Shown here: piece by piece, positions 7,234-8,844 of the stretch | How the letters are laid out: every line of letters starts with the position of its first letter | Position numbering within the stretch: position 1 is the first letter of the stretch | From: an uncultured Clostridia bacterium | GTDB lineage: Bacteria > Bacillota > Clostridia > Oscillospirales > CAG-272 | Length of the DNA stretch: 8,844 nt | Assembly: GCA_946040935.1 (NCBI GenBank) | Contig: CAMGCN010000022.1 | Span: 1-8,844, forward strand | Direction of reading: 5' to 3' | The notes under the pieces: model-generated | Databases searched by the model: none | What the model was told of the DNA's origin: nothing | What the model saw: only the letters and a program-made list of their open reading frames with translations | Program-made: the position numbers and the translations under genes

Positions 7234-7237
7234 GGAG
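7233..7237 (+). promoter_or_regulatory. murG ribosome binding site (AGGAG) for a GTG start
   Basis: AGGAG overlaps the last base of the ftsW stop codon (7231-7233) and lies 6 bases before GTG at 7244. An in-frame TAA at 7241-7243 excludes earlier starts. The later ATG at 7256 would remove the first beta strand before the GGTGGH loop. Confidence 0.7.
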
Positions 7238-7243
7238 CTTTAA

Positions 7244-8362
7244 GTGAGAGTACTTATGACGGGCGGCGGCACCGGCGGACACGTAAATCCCGCCATTGCC
7301 ATCGCAGATACAATAATGGAAAACCAAAGAGACAGCACGGTTGCTTTTGTCGGTACGAGCAGGGGAATAGAAAACAAGCTCGTACCCGACGCAGGATACA
7401 AGCTGTACCATGTTGAAATGTCGGGCCTTCGGCGCAGTTTATCGCTAAAGAATATCAAGACTGCGTATTATGTTTTGACAGCTCCCCATAAGGCAAAAAA
7501 ACTCATACATGAGTTTCGTCCCGACCTCGTTGTAGGAACGGGCGGCTATGTTTGCTGGCCTGTGGTAAAGGCGGCGGCGGAAATGGGGATACCGACTGCC
7601 CTGCATGAATCGAATGCCATTCCGGGAATTGCCGTCAGAATGCTCGAGGGCAAGGTGGATAAGATTTTTGTCAATTTTGAAAAAACAAAAGACTATCTGA
7701 AGCATCCCGAAAAAGCAGAGGTTGTGGGAAATCCTCTGCGCGGAGATTTTTCATCCGTCGGTTACGAAAGCGCGAGAAAAGAGCTCGGTATAGACGGCAA
7801 GTATGAAAAATTCGTTTTGTCCTGCGGCGGAAGCATGGGCGCGGAAAAGGTAAACGACCTTATGCTCGCTTTTATGCGCGACTATGTCTCGCTCCACCCT
7901 GAAGTTTATCATGTTCATGCGACAGGTTCTATTGAAAAGGATATATGCCGCGCGCAGTTCGAGAGCATGGGACTTGACAAATGCGAGAACATAAAGCTCG
8001 TTGAGTATATATATGACATGCCGCTTGAAATGGCGGCGGCCGATGTGGTTATAAATCGCGCGGGAGCTATGACGCTTTCCGAACTTGCCTACGAGGGAAA
8101 GGCGGCGGTGCTTATTCCCTCGCCGAATGTAACCGACAATCATCAGTACAAAAACGCCATGGCTTTGGCAGAGGCCGGAGCCGCAATGGTGTTTGAAGAG
8201 AGCAAGGTAAGCGAAAGGGAGTTTGCAGACTCTGTCGCTTCTCTTCTTGACGACGGCGAAAAAAGAAAGATAATGTCACGCGCAATAAAAAAATTCGCGG
8301 TAACCGATTCAAAGAAGCTCATATACCGTGAGCTTGTAAAAATATCAGAACAAAAGAAATAA
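7244..8362 (+). CDS. murG: lipid II synthase: undecaprenyl-PP-MurNAc-pentapeptide GlcNAc transferase
   Basis: MurG is a peripheral enzyme on the inner face of the membrane that transfers GlcNAc from UDP-GlcNAc to lipid I, giving lipid II. The 372 residues have the two-domain GT-B layout of the family. N-terminal acceptor domain: GGGTGGHVNPA at 7-17, GTGGYVCWP at 98-106, HESNAIPG at 121-128 and VGNPLR at 161-166. C-terminal UDP-GlcNAc domain: CGGSMGAEKVN at 194-204, EYIYDMP at 254-260, NRAGAMTLSELA at 271-282 and IPSPNVTDNHQYKNA at 291-305. GGSMGA replaces the GGSQGA or GGSLGA seen elsewhere; this position already varies, so activity is not in doubt. The GTG start gives the usual MRVLMTGGGTGGH beginning. 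It follows ftsW by 10 bases and precedes the divIB-type gene by 22. The murB or murC gene often found next to it is absent. Confidence 0.97.
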   Translation: MRVLMTGGGTGGHVNPAIAIADTIMENQRDSTVAFVGTSRGIENKLVPDAGYKLYHVEMSGLRRSLSLKNIKTAYYVLTAPHKAKKLIHEFRPDLVVGTGGYVCWPVVKAAAEMGIPTALHESNAIPGIAVRMLEGKVDKIFVNFEKTKDYLKHPEKAEVVGNPLRGDFSSVGYESARKELGIDGKYEKFVLSCGGSMGAEKVNDLMLAFMRDYVSLHPEVYHVHATGSIEKDICRAQFESMGLDKCENIKLVEYIYDMPLEMAAADVVINRAGAMTLSELAYEGKAAVLIPSPNVTDNHQYKNAMALAEAGAAMVFEESKVSEREFADSVASLLDDGEKRKIMSRAIKKFAVTDSKKLIYRELVKISEQKK

Positions 8363-8384
8363 AAGAAGCGTAAAAGGGCTTTAT

Positions 8385-8807
8385 ATGGCAAAAACCTTCA
8401 GTGTGTTTAAGCACAAGTCACGACCTCAATTTGATACCGTTGCCGAGTCTGAAAAGAGTAAAAAGAAACGGGCAAGGCGAACGGTAAACAAAAAGAACGG
8501 AACGCGCGCCCGCCGTTCCGTCGGTAAAACGCGCCCGCATACCACACGATACGAGGATACAGTCAATATTTACACATCCGACGAGGTACGTTCCGCCGAA
8601 ACGGCGGAAAAGCTCAATACCGCTACTTTAAGCGCGATAAATTCAGGAAAAAAGACGCGCGCTGTTTTGTGGGCTGTCTTTTTGTCGGTTGTCATTTGCC
8701 TTTTAGTGGTTGTTTTCACACTTGCCTGCTTTAATTTTATTTTTAAGGTGGAAAAGATTACAATAGACGGAGTCACCCTCTACGGTGAAGATGAGGCGAA
8801 AAAATAG
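8385..8807 (+). CDS. divIB: DivIB/FtsQ-type cell division protein, N-terminal part; frame broken near the contig end
   Basis: DivIB/FtsQ is a bitopic membrane protein of the division complex with FtsL and DivIC/FtsB; it helps control septal wall synthesis. The readable part has 140 residues: a long, strongly basic cytoplasmic tail (1-90, with KSKKKRARR at 24-32), one membrane helix at about 92-118, and then FKVEKITIDGVTLYGEDEA at 120-138, which looks like the first strand and turn of a POTRA domain. Known family members run to about 250-300 residues, so the protein is cut short. The TAG at 8805-8807 directly follows a six-A run. A shift by one base reopens the frame to the window end with plausible residues, so the stop is probably not the real end. 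The start ATG has AGGG 6 bases upstream. The call rests on architecture and on the position after murG, since the diagnostic domain is mostly missing. Confidence 0.8.
   Translation: MAKTFSVFKHKSRPQFDTVAESEKSKKKRARRTVNKKNGTRARRSVGKTRPHTTRYEDTVNIYTSDEVRSAETAEKLNTATLSAINSGKKTRAVLWAVFLSVVICLLVVVFTLACFNFIFKVEKITIDGVTLYGEDEAKK
8591..8609 (+). repeat. 8-base perfect hairpin inside the divIB-type gene
   Basis: TTCCGCCG (8591-8598) and CGGCGGAA (8602-8609) are exact reverse complements around the loop AAA. The repeat encodes part of the cytoplasmic tail (SAETAE, residues 70-75). It would fold stably in RNA, but no T-tract follows and the reading frame continues, so it is not a terminator. No function can be assigned. 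Confidence 0.4.
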
Positions 8808-8844
8808 AATACTTTACCGAGGGAAACGAAAGCTATATTTCTTA
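8804..8844 (+). other. likely continuation of the divIB-type gene in the -1 frame
   Basis: Read one base back from the end of the A-run (8799-8804), the sequence gives IEYFTEGNESYIS and stays open to the last base. The codons (GAA TAC TTT ACC GAG GGA AAC) resemble those of the gene before it, whereas the third frame gives a basic run with less typical codons. This suggests that one A has been lost, by sequencing or assembly error, by a true mutation, or that the ribosome or polymerase slips here. Only 41 bases are available. Confidence 0.5.

Noticed and set aside
7827..7844. GGSMGA in MurG as a damaged active-site motif.
   Set aside because: The fourth position varies in the family (Q or L are common), and all other substrate-binding motifs are intact.

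Overview
The window is a stretch of a bacterial division and cell wall (dcw) cluster, with every gene on the + strand. It very probably comes from a Gram-positive Clostridia-like Bacillota. The pointers are the gene order (class B penicillin-binding protein with PASTA repeats, murE, murF, mraY, an ftsW/spoVE-type SEDS gene, murG, a divIB/ftsQ-type gene), strong GGAG-type ribosome binding sites with tight spacing, one TTG and one GTG start, and a MurE carrying the DNPR signature of meso-diaminopimelate ligases. A cysteine pair near the active site of the penicillin-binding protein, as I recall it from Bacillus SpoVD, hints at a spore former, but this is not proven.

Layout. Bases 1-44 are not genomic: they match the tail of the Illumina P5 primer, an i5 index and the Nextera read-1 transposase adapter. 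Genomic sequence starts at 45, in the middle of the penicillin-binding protein gene, whose start and membrane anchor are missing. A 49-base gap with a perfect AT-rich hairpin leads to murE (TTG start). Then follow murF, mraY, ftsW/spoVE, murG (GTG start) and the beginning of divIB/ftsQ, separated by only 16, 4, 11, 10 and 22 bases. No internal promoter or terminator is evident, so this looks like one transcription unit. The reading frame of the last gene breaks at a six-A run 46 bases from the right end. Since the left end is sequencing adapter, the window may be an entire short contig with an unreliable end.

How the genes work together. MurE and MurF add meso-diaminopimelate and D-Ala-D-Ala to the UDP-MurNAc peptide in the cytoplasm. 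MraY moves the product to the lipid carrier (lipid I), and MurG adds GlcNAc to give lipid II. The SEDS polymerase and its partner penicillin-binding protein polymerise and crosslink lipid II outside the membrane. DivIB/FtsQ belongs to the division complex that positions and controls that pair. murD, usual between mraY and ftsW/spoVE, is absent here, as are murB and murC around murG.

I looked for an undescribed system and did not find one. There are no RNA genes, mobile elements, CRISPR arrays or unexplained stretches over 50 bases. The points worth a second look are the adapter at the left end, the broken frame at the right end, the missing murD, the conserved cysteine pair and the hairpin before murE.
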